This document shows positions 6,597 to 11,212 of a DNA stretch of 11,212 bases, one piece after another (within the stretch, counting starts at the first letter, position 1; every line of letters begins with the position of its first letter). The notes beneath the pieces are model-generated. The model was not told where the DNA came from. It worked only from the letters and a program-made list of their open reading frames with translations, and searched no databases. The translations under genes and the position numbers were made by a program. Source of the stretch: an uncultured Eubacteriales bacterium (GTDB lineage: Bacteria; Bacillota; Clostridia; Oscillospirales; CAG-272); NCBI GenBank assembly GCA_934489945.1, contig CAKSSY010000061.1:1-11212 (forward strand), written 5' to 3'.

Positions 6597-6982
6597 ATTC
6601 TTACCTTTTCTTTCTTTGTTTTGGGGACGGTATATTTTTTGAGTATGTCCCGGATGTCTGCGATCTCATGATCGCTCAAACGAATGTTTTCTCCTTGTGA
6701 GGAAAGGAGTAAAATTTTGTTTAGTGTACTCTCTTGCGTTTCGCTCAGGTAACTTTTGTGCAGGTAGTAACCATCCATTACGAAAATGCCGCCATACTTA
6801 CCGGGTTCTGTGTAAAGAGGGGCGTAGGTACTGATAATTTCAATATCCCGTCGAATCGTTCTTTCGGAAACATGATATTCTTCTGCAAGTCTCAATCGTG
6901 TATCATGTCGTCTCTCACAGAGTGTTTCAAGCAGCCTTTTTCGTCTTTCCGCTGCGCTTTCCACCGGACGGTTAAACGGCAC
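6593..6982 (-). CDS. Small HTH-domain regulator (DeoR/HTH_11-like)
   Basis: This protein of about 129 residues has an N-terminal winged helix-turn-helix: AAERRKRLLETLCERRHDTRLRLAEEYHVSERTIRRDIEII. The wing follows as PLYTEPGKYGGIFVMDGYYL. A short C-terminal tail (LSETQESTLNKILLLSSQ) replaces the effector domain of full DeoR or WYL regulators. I recall short Bacillota proteins with the same CERRHDTR...RTI..DIEI layout, annotated only as HTH domain-containing. The start is uncertain. GTG at 6982 gives an 11-nt overlap with the permease stop and fits the domain start, but has no clear ribosome-binding site. GTG at 6964 is an alternative. It is embedded in the operon and could be its autoregulator. 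The palindrome in the operon leader is an obvious candidate target, but this is inference. Confidence 0.78.
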   Translation of the reverse strand: MPFNRPVESAAERRKRLLETLCERRHDTRLRLAEEYHVSERTIRRDIEIISTYAPLYTEPGKYGGIFVMDGYYLHKSYLSETQESTLNKILLLSSQGENIRLSDHEIADIRDILKKYTVPKTKKEKVRI

Positions 6983-8090
6983 ATATTCGCATGGAAAAAA
7001 CCATTGCAAGCAGTGCGCCGGTGTAGGACAGAGAATAGGAAACCGTGTCGACGTTCCGGTTTTTCTGCCCCCAAAGAACACCGATTGCCGGTGTACTCGT
7101 CATAATGCCGCAGACAATGCAGAGGGCGGTGTCAACCGAGTGCGGGAAAATTTTTCGCACCAAAAGATAGCCAAGCAGGATCGGGAACAGGGTAAACAGG
7201 ATTCCGTAAGCAAGAGAGCGTGCCGAAAAACCGGACAGAAGAGTCATGCCTGCCGGAACCCCCGTTCCGACGAAGAACACGGCAAGACCGAGATTGCGAA
7301 ATGCCTCGGCGGACTTTTTCTCAAGAAGTCTTTTTCCGAAACACTTTTTGGAAAGATGTCCAATCAACATACCCGAGCAAAGAATACCACCGGAGGTGCC
7401 CGGAGAAAACGAGGAAACGGGAAGTCGGACGGTTCCCAATATGCGACCGCATACGATTACGGCGCAAAGACTTGCCATGCCGGTCAACAGGGTGGCGTTC
7501 TCGTCGTTTTGGACACACGCCTTTTCCGCGACCGGAAGAGAATCGGTATCGCGGGGCATCAGTTGTACGAACAGAACCACGCCGATCACGCCGAACAGAT
7601 AGGCACCGCCGTACCCGACAGTCGCCGAGGCGGTGAGGATATGATTGCTTTCGCAAAGGGCTGCCAGTCCCGGTGTACTTGTCATGGCACCGCAGAAAGT
7701 GCCGAACAGACAACTTTCATTTATGACGGAATCCAACTGTCCGATCAGAAGTGCCGACAGGAAATTCAGAAGCACCATTCCGCCGCCGATTAAGAAGGAG
7801 GCGATTCTTTTTTTTCTTTCGCCTTTTGCCCATTCGTATCCCGCCGAGAGTCCGACAACCGCCAAAAACAGGGAGGTTCCGAAGGATGAGAACAATTTCA
7901 TGGTATCCGGAAATCCGCCGTTTGTAATTTCCGACGGAAGCAGATATCCGGTCAGAATCGAAAGAATCAAAATACTTGCCAGTCCCAACGAAATGCCGCG
8001 TATCCGGATCATTCCCACGAGGGTTCCGACGAACAGGATCAGAAACAGAAGAAAAAGGGGACGGCAAATTTCAGCAAGCAACATTTTCAT
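6972..8090 (-). CDS. AspT/YidE-type permease (Asp-Al_Ex duplication)
   Basis: This 372-residue integral membrane protein is built of two related halves. Each half carries the family motif: GAMTSTPGLAAL at 134-145 with VGYGGAYLFGV just after, and GIMTSTPAIGVL at 328-339 with SYSLSYTGALLA after. Hydrophobic segments are seen at about 11-50, 72-86, 100-118, 155-178, 200-217, 265-285 and 295-312. The family includes the aspartate:alanine exchanger AspT and YidE/YbjL proteins. The regulatory TrkA-C domains found between the halves in full-length members are absent, so this is a compact form. Substrate is unknown; a carboxylate or amino acid is plausible. ATG 8090 is preceded by a GGAAGG-type ribosome-binding site, with ATG 8084 as an alternative. 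The start overlaps the CYTH gene by 20 nt, and the stop overlaps the HTH gene. Confidence 0.87.
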   Translation of the reverse strand: MKMLLAEICRPLFLLFLILFVGTLVGMIRIRGISLGLASILILSILTGYLLPSEITNGGFPDTMKLFSSFGTSLFLAVVGLSAGYEWAKGERKKRIASFLIGGGMVLLNFLSALLIGQLDSVINESCLFGTFCGAMTSTPGLAALCESNHILTASATVGYGGAYLFGVIGVVLFVQLMPRDTDSLPVAEKACVQNDENATLLTGMASLCAVIVCGRILGTVRLPVSSFSPGTSGGILCSGMLIGHLSKKCFGKRLLEKKSAEAFRNLGLAVFFVGTGVPAGMTLLSGFSARSLAYGILFTLFPILLGYLLVRKIFPHSVDTALCIVCGIMTSTPAIGVLWGQKNRNVDTVSYSLSYTGALLAMVFSMRICAV

Positions 8091-8643
8091 TTTTTCCTTC
8101 CTTTCTGTTTTCCCGATTGAGTTTTCTGAAAAATCTTTCGGACTTGGAGAGCGAATTCGGCGTAAATCCGTTATTGCCTGCCAGAAGTGCCAGCAGGGCA
8201 AGGACGCCGCAAGCCTCTTTTTCCCGATTCGGCGGATATTCCACCTCCAGCTCATAGTCCGTTTCGCTCAGATAAGAATTGCTGTCCAACGCGATGAGAA
8301 TATCGTCAGAGAGCTTCCACTGATACCGAAGTGTCATCAGGCTGCCCTTGCGGATCAGGAGGGTGTTGTTGCGGACAAACCAGACCGGAAGGATGTCGAC
8401 CGCAAAGTTTTCTTCTCTGTTTTGTTTGTTTTCGTGATATTTGACGGTTCCGCGCAACACGCCGTTGATTTCCCGGATCCGACAGGTTGTGTTTTCCTTT
8501 CTGAGGGTTTCTTTTTCCGTGTCGAAGAAATAATTCATCTGGACAATTTTTTCGGCTCCGGAGCAAAGAAACAATTTTTCCAATGCCAGATATTCGGTGG
8601 CAGATAATAGGGTCTTTTTTTCATATTCTGTCTCTATAATCAT
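8071..8643 (-). CDS. CYTH-domain triphosphate-tunnel protein (YjbK-like)
   Basis: This 190-residue protein has a complete CYTH fold signature. The N-terminal ExExK is E6, E8 and K10 (TEYEKK). NYFFDT lies at 37-42, the arginine strand CRIRE at 54-58, a KYH strand with K68, and the late acidic strand DYELEVEY at 129-136. The C-terminal KSERFF is at 167-172. CYTH enzymes bind the triphosphate of an organic or inorganic substrate in a beta tunnel with divalent metals. Known members include thiamine triphosphatase, inorganic triphosphatase and class IV adenylate cyclase. Size and layout resemble Bacillus YjbK. It is the first gene of the operon, with AAGGAG (8652-8657) eight bases before the ATG. 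Family call is firm; the exact reaction is unknown. Confidence 0.9.
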   Translation of the reverse strand: MIIETEYEKKTLLSATEYLALEKLFLCSGAEKIVQMNYFFDTEKETLRKENTTCRIREINGVLRGTVKYHENKQNREENFAVDILPVWFVRNNTLLIRKGSLMTLRYQWKLSDDILIALDSNSYLSETDYELEVEYPPNREKEACGVLALLALLAGNNGFTPNSLSKSERFFRKLNRENRKEGKNENVAC

Positions 8644-8677
8644 TTTTCCTTCTCCTTTCTGCCCCTCATCTTACCTT

Positions 8678-8706
8678 CGAACGTGGACATCTAATGTCCA
8701 CGTTCG
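8678..8706. promoter_or_regulatory. 13-bp perfect palindrome in the operon leader
   Basis: CGAACGTGGACAT (8678-8690) and ATGTCCACGTTCG (8694-8706) are perfectly complementary around CTA. The element lies 34 nt upstream of the CYTH start and inside the transcribed leader. No T-run follows in either direction, so it is not a terminator. It is either a DNA operator or an mRNA hairpin. The core GTGGACAT-N3-ATGTCCAC has the shape of a dimeric regulator site. Confidence 0.75.
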
Positions 8707-8774
8707 GGAAGTTTGTCCGAAAAGGAGGGCAGATGCGTGTATCGGAAACGCCCACAGATTATCCTGACAATTCC

Positions 8775-8803
8775 ATTATATCCAACATTTACCAATTTGT
8801 CAA
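8775..8803 (-). promoter_or_regulatory. Promoter of the six-gene operon
   Basis: Read leftward, TTGACA (8798-8803) and TATAAT (8775-8780) are both perfect consensus with a 17-bp spacer. Transcription would start near 8768, giving a leader of about 125 nt that contains the palindrome at 8678-8706. I saw no other strong promoter inside the operon. Confidence 0.92.
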
Positions 8804-8834
8804 TCTTAAATACCATTATTTTACATTTCTGTAG

Positions 8835-9103
8835 TTTTTTTGTGCAAATGAATCAAAAAAACCCCCCAAGAGGTAGTCGGACGAATTGGAAAATTGTATG
8901 TGTTTTGGAAAATGTTGGGGATAATGCAAAAGGGAAAGATTTTTTCTTGCACTTTTTTTGCGGTTCTGACAGCTTTTTGGAAATTGCGGTCGTGGCGATT
9001 GACTGGATGTAACAGCCGGATACGGAATCATCCGTTCTCCTCCGTCAAAATCGGACAGAAATGCCCACTGCAAAAGGGTTGACGGAGAACCGTTCCCGAA
9101 TTT
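8835..9103. other. Intergenic stretch without a convincing gene
   Basis: This AT-rich region lies between the operon promoter and the lipoprotein unit. Its one notable structure is an imperfect inverted repeat: GTTCTCCTCCGTCAA (9034-9048) against TTGACGGAGAAC (9079-9090), complementary except for three extra bases in the left arm, with a 30-nt gap. A leftward reading of 71 codons (8816-9031) has a good GGAGGAG site but biased, non-protein-like composition, so I do not call it a gene. Confidence 0.45.
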
Positions 9104-9169
9104 TTGCCAAACTGTTGAAACCTGGCATGGAAAAATCAAGAAAATTTTCTCAAAATTATAAGAACAGGG

Positions 9170-9198
9170 TTGACATTTTTTCACAATTATGGCATACT
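9170..9198 (+). promoter_or_regulatory. Promoter of lipoprotein gene copy 1
   Basis: TTGACA (9170-9175) and CATACT (9193-9198) are separated by 17 bp. The TTGACATTTTTTCAC block and TATGGCATA-like -10 region recur in copy 2, which supports function. The -10 box is weaker than in other promoters of the window. Confidence 0.78.
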
Positions 9199-9291
9199 AA
9201 ACATAGTGATATATAGTAAAATATACTCAAAAGCCGTAACTTCGAAAGGAAGTATTTGCGGTGTTTCCGACAGTCTGCCCCCGGGAGTGGG

Positions 9292-9322
9292 ATCCTGTGC
9301 TTTTGTTTGGAAAACACAGGAT
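9292..9322 (+). promoter_or_regulatory. Leader RNA hairpin, copy 1
   Basis: In the leader of about 175 nt, ATCCTGTG (9292-9299) pairs with CACAGGAT (9315-9322). After a bulged C, TTTT pairs with AAAA, closed by loop GTTTGG. The same shape recurs in copy 2 with different bases in the upper stem. It is followed by a conserved ATTTCNCCATA-type stretch. I do not recognise a known riboswitch class. Confidence 0.6.
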
Positions 9323-9380
9323 TTCGCCATATTTTATAAAGGGAATGAATTTGGTTTTTCTCATTCGGAAAGGAGTATTT

Positions 9381-9956
9381 ATGAAAAGAATCTTAATTGG
9401 TTTGTCTGCGTTACTTTTTGTTCTGTTGATGTTGTGTGCCTGCGGGGAAACGGATTCCAACGGCTTTCCGACCATGTATAAGATTCCGTCGAATTGTCAC
9501 AATGCGGATGAGGTGGACTGGGATACCCTTTTGCCCAAGATTCCCGATGACCATTATATCGAGTATCCCGGTGTGCATACGGTTCCGGTCACTGCTACGC
9601 TGCATAAAGACGGAATCGAAACCGCCCTTGATCCCTATGATCCGCGTTTGGTTCGCCTGATAAATTTTTATAACAACGCTTTGTATCACTATAACTTTTA
9701 TCAGACCTTCGGTGGTCTGCCTCCGGATCAATATCAATATATGCTGGATAATGTCACGTTTCGTGTGGAGTTGACGTATGTTCCGCGCAGCGGCGATAAT
9801 TCTCCGGAAACCGATTTTGACAAATTGATCTTTTTCCCTGACCAAGTTCTTGGTGAGCGGACCGATAGAGCGTTTGCAAATTACCCCATATGGGTTTTCG
9901 GACGAAATCCATTTCAGTTGAATAAAGGCGATTTGCTTTCTGCATTCGGTTTCTGA
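9381..9956 (+). CDS. Predicted lipoprotein of unknown function, copy 1
   Basis: This 191-residue secreted protein starts with a lipoprotein signal peptide: MKR, a hydrophobic stretch at 4-18, and a lipobox-like LCAC with the modified cysteine at C21. It should be anchored to the outer face of the membrane. The mature part has no domain I can name. It includes a striking segment DPYDPRLVRLINFYNNALYHYNFYQTFGGLPP, rich in aromatic and Asn residues, probably helical, then FRVELTYVPRS and a C-terminal FGRNPFQLNKGDLLSAFGF. ATG 9381 was chosen because AAAGGAG precedes it and the signal peptide begins there. It ends in tandem stops (TGA TAG) and then its own terminator. Copy 2 is about 82 percent identical by my count. 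It may be a solute-binding, signalling or envelope protein; function is unknown. Confidence 0.88.
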   Translation: MKRILIGLSALLFVLLMLCACGETDSNGFPTMYKIPSNCHNADEVDWDTLLPKIPDDHYIEYPGVHTVPVTATLHKDGIETALDPYDPRLVRLINFYNNALYHYNFYQTFGGLPPDQYQYMLDNVTFRVELTYVPRSGDNSPETDFDKLIFFPDQVLGERTDRAFANYPIWVFGRNPFQLNKGDLLSAFGF

Positions 9957-9959
9957 TAG

Positions 9960-10001
9960 AAAATCCCCCTCCGGCGCGATCGCGCCGGAGGGGGATTTTT
10001 T
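9960..10001 (+). terminator. Strong terminator of copy 1
   Basis: An 18-bp perfect stem (9960-9977 with 9982-9999) carries loop GATC and ends in a T6 run. The stem includes CCCCCTCCGGCGC and its complement. It begins 3 nt after the lipoprotein stop codon. Confidence 0.95.
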
Positions 10002-10199
10002 CCTTTCTGACGGGAGGATTGCCCCGGGAATTTTTGGGAGACGGAAGTGCCGATTCTTTCGTCTTTCTTTGCGTGCGTATCGGCACGCTTTTGTCTATGA
10101 ACTCCGAAAAAGAATAGGATTCTGTAGTTTTCCGTTCCGAAACCAAAAATTGTATCGGGAGAAAAAACGCGCAAAACGCGTTTTTTCTCCCGTATTCCT
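10002..10199. other. Unique spacer between the tandem copies
   Basis: No gene is seen in these 198 bp. GTGCCGAT (10047-10054) pairs with ATCGGCAC (10079-10086) over a 24-nt loop. CGGGAGAAAAAACGCG (10156-10171) pairs perfectly over 16 bp with its complement at 10177-10192 around loop CAAAA. The second has a T6 tract inside the stem, with only TATTCCTT after it. Neither structure has a clear counterpart ahead of copy 1. Confidence 0.6.
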
Positions 10200-10264
10200 T
10201 TGCCAAAATGTCGAAAAACGGTATGCGAAAGTCAAAAATTTCCCTAATTTTTACAATAATGGGA

Positions 10265-10293
10265 TTGACATTTTTTCACCGGTATGGCATAAT
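10265..10293 (+). promoter_or_regulatory. Promoter of lipoprotein gene copy 2
   Basis: TTGACA (10265-10270) and CATAAT (10288-10293) are separated by 17 bp. The -10 box is closer to consensus than CATACT of copy 1, so copy 2 may be expressed more strongly. Confidence 0.82.
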
Positions 10294-10387
10294 AACCATA
10301 TTTAATAATATACATGAAAATACTTGATGGAAATTTCTGGAAGAAAGCGTGTCTTGTGTTTCCGACGATTTGAACCCAAGAGTGAAT

Positions 10388-10416
10388 TTCTGTATTCCTG
10401 CATGGGAAGCACAGGA
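10388..10416 (+). promoter_or_regulatory. Leader RNA hairpin, copy 2
   Basis: TTCTGT (10388-10393) pairs with ACAGGA (10411-10416), with one G-T pair. An upper stem of TTCC with GGAA (10395-10398 with 10405-10408) sits above an A/GC internal loop. Relative to copy 1, the upper stem changed from TTTT/AAAA to TTCC/GGAA, which keeps the pairing. Confidence 0.55.
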
Positions 10417-10478
10417 TTTCACCATAATTTATAAATCTATAAAATGAATTTAGTTTTTATAATTTTGGAAGGAGTACT

Positions 10479-11054
10479 ATGAAAAGAGTCTTACTTTGTT
10501 TGTCTGCACTGCTTTTGATCTTGCTGACGTTATGTGCTTGCGGGGAAACGGATTCCAACGGCTTTCCGACCATGTATAAGATTCCATCGAATTGTCACAA
10601 TGCGGATGAGGTTGACTGGGCTACCCTTCTGCCCAAGATTCCCGATGACCATTATATCGAGTATCCGGATGTACACACGATTCCGGTTACTGCTACACTG
10701 TATAAAGATGGAACCGAAACGGCTTTGGATCCCTATGATCCGCGCTTGGTTCGCTTGATAAACTTTTATAACAATGCTTTGTATCACTACAATTTTTATC
10801 AGACTTTCGGCGGTTTGCCTCCGGAACAATATCAACCTATGCTTGAACGTGATTCGTTTCGGGTGGAACTGACGTATGTTCCGCGTAGCGACAGTAAATC
10901 CCTGGAAACCGCTTTTGATAAATTGGTCTTTTTTCCTTATACAACCCTCGGCATACGGTCTGATAGAGCGTTTGCGGACTATCCCATGGCGGTTTTCGGA
11001 CGAAATGCGTTTCAGTTGGATGAAGGCGATTTGCTTTCTGCATTCGGTTTCTGA
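10479..11054 (+). CDS. Predicted lipoprotein of unknown function, copy 2
   Basis: This is a 191-residue paralogue of the gene at 9381, same length, with about 34 substitutions by my count. It has a lipoprotein signal peptide (MKR, hydrophobic 4-18, LCAC with C21) and GGAAGGAG just ahead of the ATG. Residues 20-115 are almost unchanged, including the aromatic-rich FYNNALYHYNFYQTFGG stretch. Differences cluster in the signal peptide and in residues about 120-185. In those regions acidic, basic and aromatic residues are exchanged (for example IWVFGRNPFQLNK to MAVFGRNAFQLDE). The conserved middle is therefore likely the constrained core, and the C-terminal third may set the specificity of each copy. 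It ends with tandem TGA TAG and its own terminator. Confidence 0.88.
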   Translation: MKRVLLCLSALLLILLTLCACGETDSNGFPTMYKIPSNCHNADEVDWATLLPKIPDDHYIEYPDVHTIPVTATLYKDGTETALDPYDPRLVRLINFYNNALYHYNFYQTFGGLPPEQYQPMLERDSFRVELTYVPRSDSKSLETAFDKLVFFPYTTLGIRSDRAFADYPMAVFGRNAFQLDEGDLLSAFGF

Positions 11055-11057
11055 TAG

Positions 11058-11097
11058 AAAATCCCCCTCCGGCGCAATCGCGCCGGAGGGGGATTTT
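11058..11097. terminator. Strong terminator of copy 2, between convergent genes
   Basis: The 18-bp stem (11058-11075 with 11080-11097) is identical to that of copy 1; the loop is AATC instead of GATC. A short T-run ends the plus-strand side, and A-runs on the other side give T-runs leftward. It abuts the stop codon of the leftward partial gene, so it can serve both. Confidence 0.92.
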
Positions 11098-11211
11098 TCA
11101 ATCTTGACTTACGGTGTCTGCAAACAACCGATAAATTTCATAGCCTTTTGCCATATCAATGGTAATGGGAAGATGCAGTCGGATACCGTTTTGATATACG
11201 ACCCAACCGTC
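11098..11211 (-). CDS. C-terminal end of an unidentified leftward gene (partial)
   Basis: A leftward reading frame is open from the right window edge to a TGA at 11098-11100. It gives 37 residues: DGWVVYQNGIRLHLP, then ITIDMAKGYEIYRLFADTVSQD. The composition is protein-like, with no stop across the visible part, and the other leftward frame I translated stops early. The stop directly abuts the terminator, as expected for a real gene end. The start lies beyond the window, and too little is present to name the product. Confidence 0.6.
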   Translation of the reverse strand, partial: DGWVVYQNGIRLHLPITIDMAKGYEIYRLFADTVSQD

Positions 11212-11212
11212 T

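Larger units (their letters stand above)
9104..10001 (+). repeat. Tandem transcription-unit repeat, copy 1
   Basis: A unit of about 0.9 kb containing promoter, structured leader, lipoprotein gene and terminator recurs at 10200-11097. Corresponding landmarks (TTGCCAAA start, -35 box, ATG, terminator) are offset by 1095-1098 bp. Coding and terminator parts are closely similar; the leader has diverged more. No transposase or flanking direct repeat was seen. Confidence 0.88.
10200..11097 (+). repeat. Tandem transcription-unit repeat, copy 2
   Basis: This is the second copy of the unit at 9104-10001, in the same orientation. The gene is the same length with no indel, so the offset is fixed at 1098 bp through the coding part. 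Small indels occur only in the leader. Confidence 0.88.

Noticed and set aside
7140..8607. Long rightward frames (217 and 320 codons) opposite the permease and CYTH genes
   Set aside because: They are antisense to genes with clear family motifs and consistent leftward start/stop coupling, and have no family features.
4614..8643. Reading the operon as a CBASS-like or other anti-phage signalling system
   Set aside because: The nucleotidyltransferase matches NTP_transf_5, not CD-NTase, and no effector nuclease, pore-forming or ubiquitin-like component is present.
8733..8834. Rightward 33-codon ORF after AAGGAGGG
   Set aside because: It runs through the operon promoter on the opposite strand, has no promoter of its own, the spacing to the ATG is too short, and the peptide resembles nothing.
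8816..9031. Leftward 71-codon reading frame with a GGAGGAG site upstream of the operon promoter
   Set aside because: The composition (Ser, Phe, Gln, Pro, Asn runs) is not protein-like, no motif is recognisable, and its end lies close to the operon promoter. The GGAGGAG is part of an imperfect inverted repeat.
9034..9090. Imperfect inverted repeat as a possible terminator or operator
   Set aside because: It has a three-base mismatch insertion, a 30-nt gap and no T-run. Noted in the intergenic entry only.
9261..9380. N-terminal extension of lipoprotein copy 1
   Set aside because: The extended part is leader sequence containing the conserved hairpin. The signal peptide and ribosome-binding site mark ATG 9381, the same position as in copy 2.

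Overview
The window looks like a piece of chromosome from a moderate-GC Clostridia-type Bacillota, possibly Oscillospirales-like; this is an inference. It rests on strong Shine-Dalgarno sites, near-perfect TTGACA-17-TATAAT promoters, tight gene overlaps, a glutamine-dependent NAD synthetase, a COG4866/DUF2156 protein and a YjbK-size CYTH protein. No phage, IS or CRISPR sequence was recognised.

Left part (1-4320). Two tRNA genes (Val-UAC, then Asp-GUC) are read leftward from a consensus promoter. A DUF2156 acyltransferase-fold gene (+) follows and converges on an AraC-family regulator (-) across a terminator-like hairpin. The regulator diverges from nadE (+); their promoters lie back to back, and a 7-bp inverted repeat brackets the nadE -35 box.

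Centre (4321-8830). About 290 bp after nadE is packed with six inverted repeats between convergent transcripts. Then comes a six-gene leftward operon. In transcription order it encodes a CYTH triphosphate-tunnel protein, an AspT/YidE-type permease, a small HTH regulator, an NTP_transf_5-type nucleotidyltransferase, a thymidylate-kinase-like enzyme and an acyl carrier protein. Four of the five junctions overlap (two as ATGA) and the fifth is a 16-bp gap. One perfect consensus promoter and a 13-bp perfect palindrome precede the operon. I do not recognise this gene combination as a named pathway; it is the best candidate here for an undescribed system.

Right part (8831-11212). An intergenic stretch of about 550 bp leads into a tandem duplication of a complete transcription unit of roughly 0.9 kb: promoter, structured leader, 191-codon lipoprotein gene and terminator. 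The two lipoproteins differ at about 34 of 191 positions without gaps. The terminator stems are identical, and a leader hairpin appears to be kept by compensatory changes. A unique spacer of about 200 bp with its own long hairpins separates the copies. The last 115 bp hold the C-terminal end of another leftward gene, cut by the window edge.
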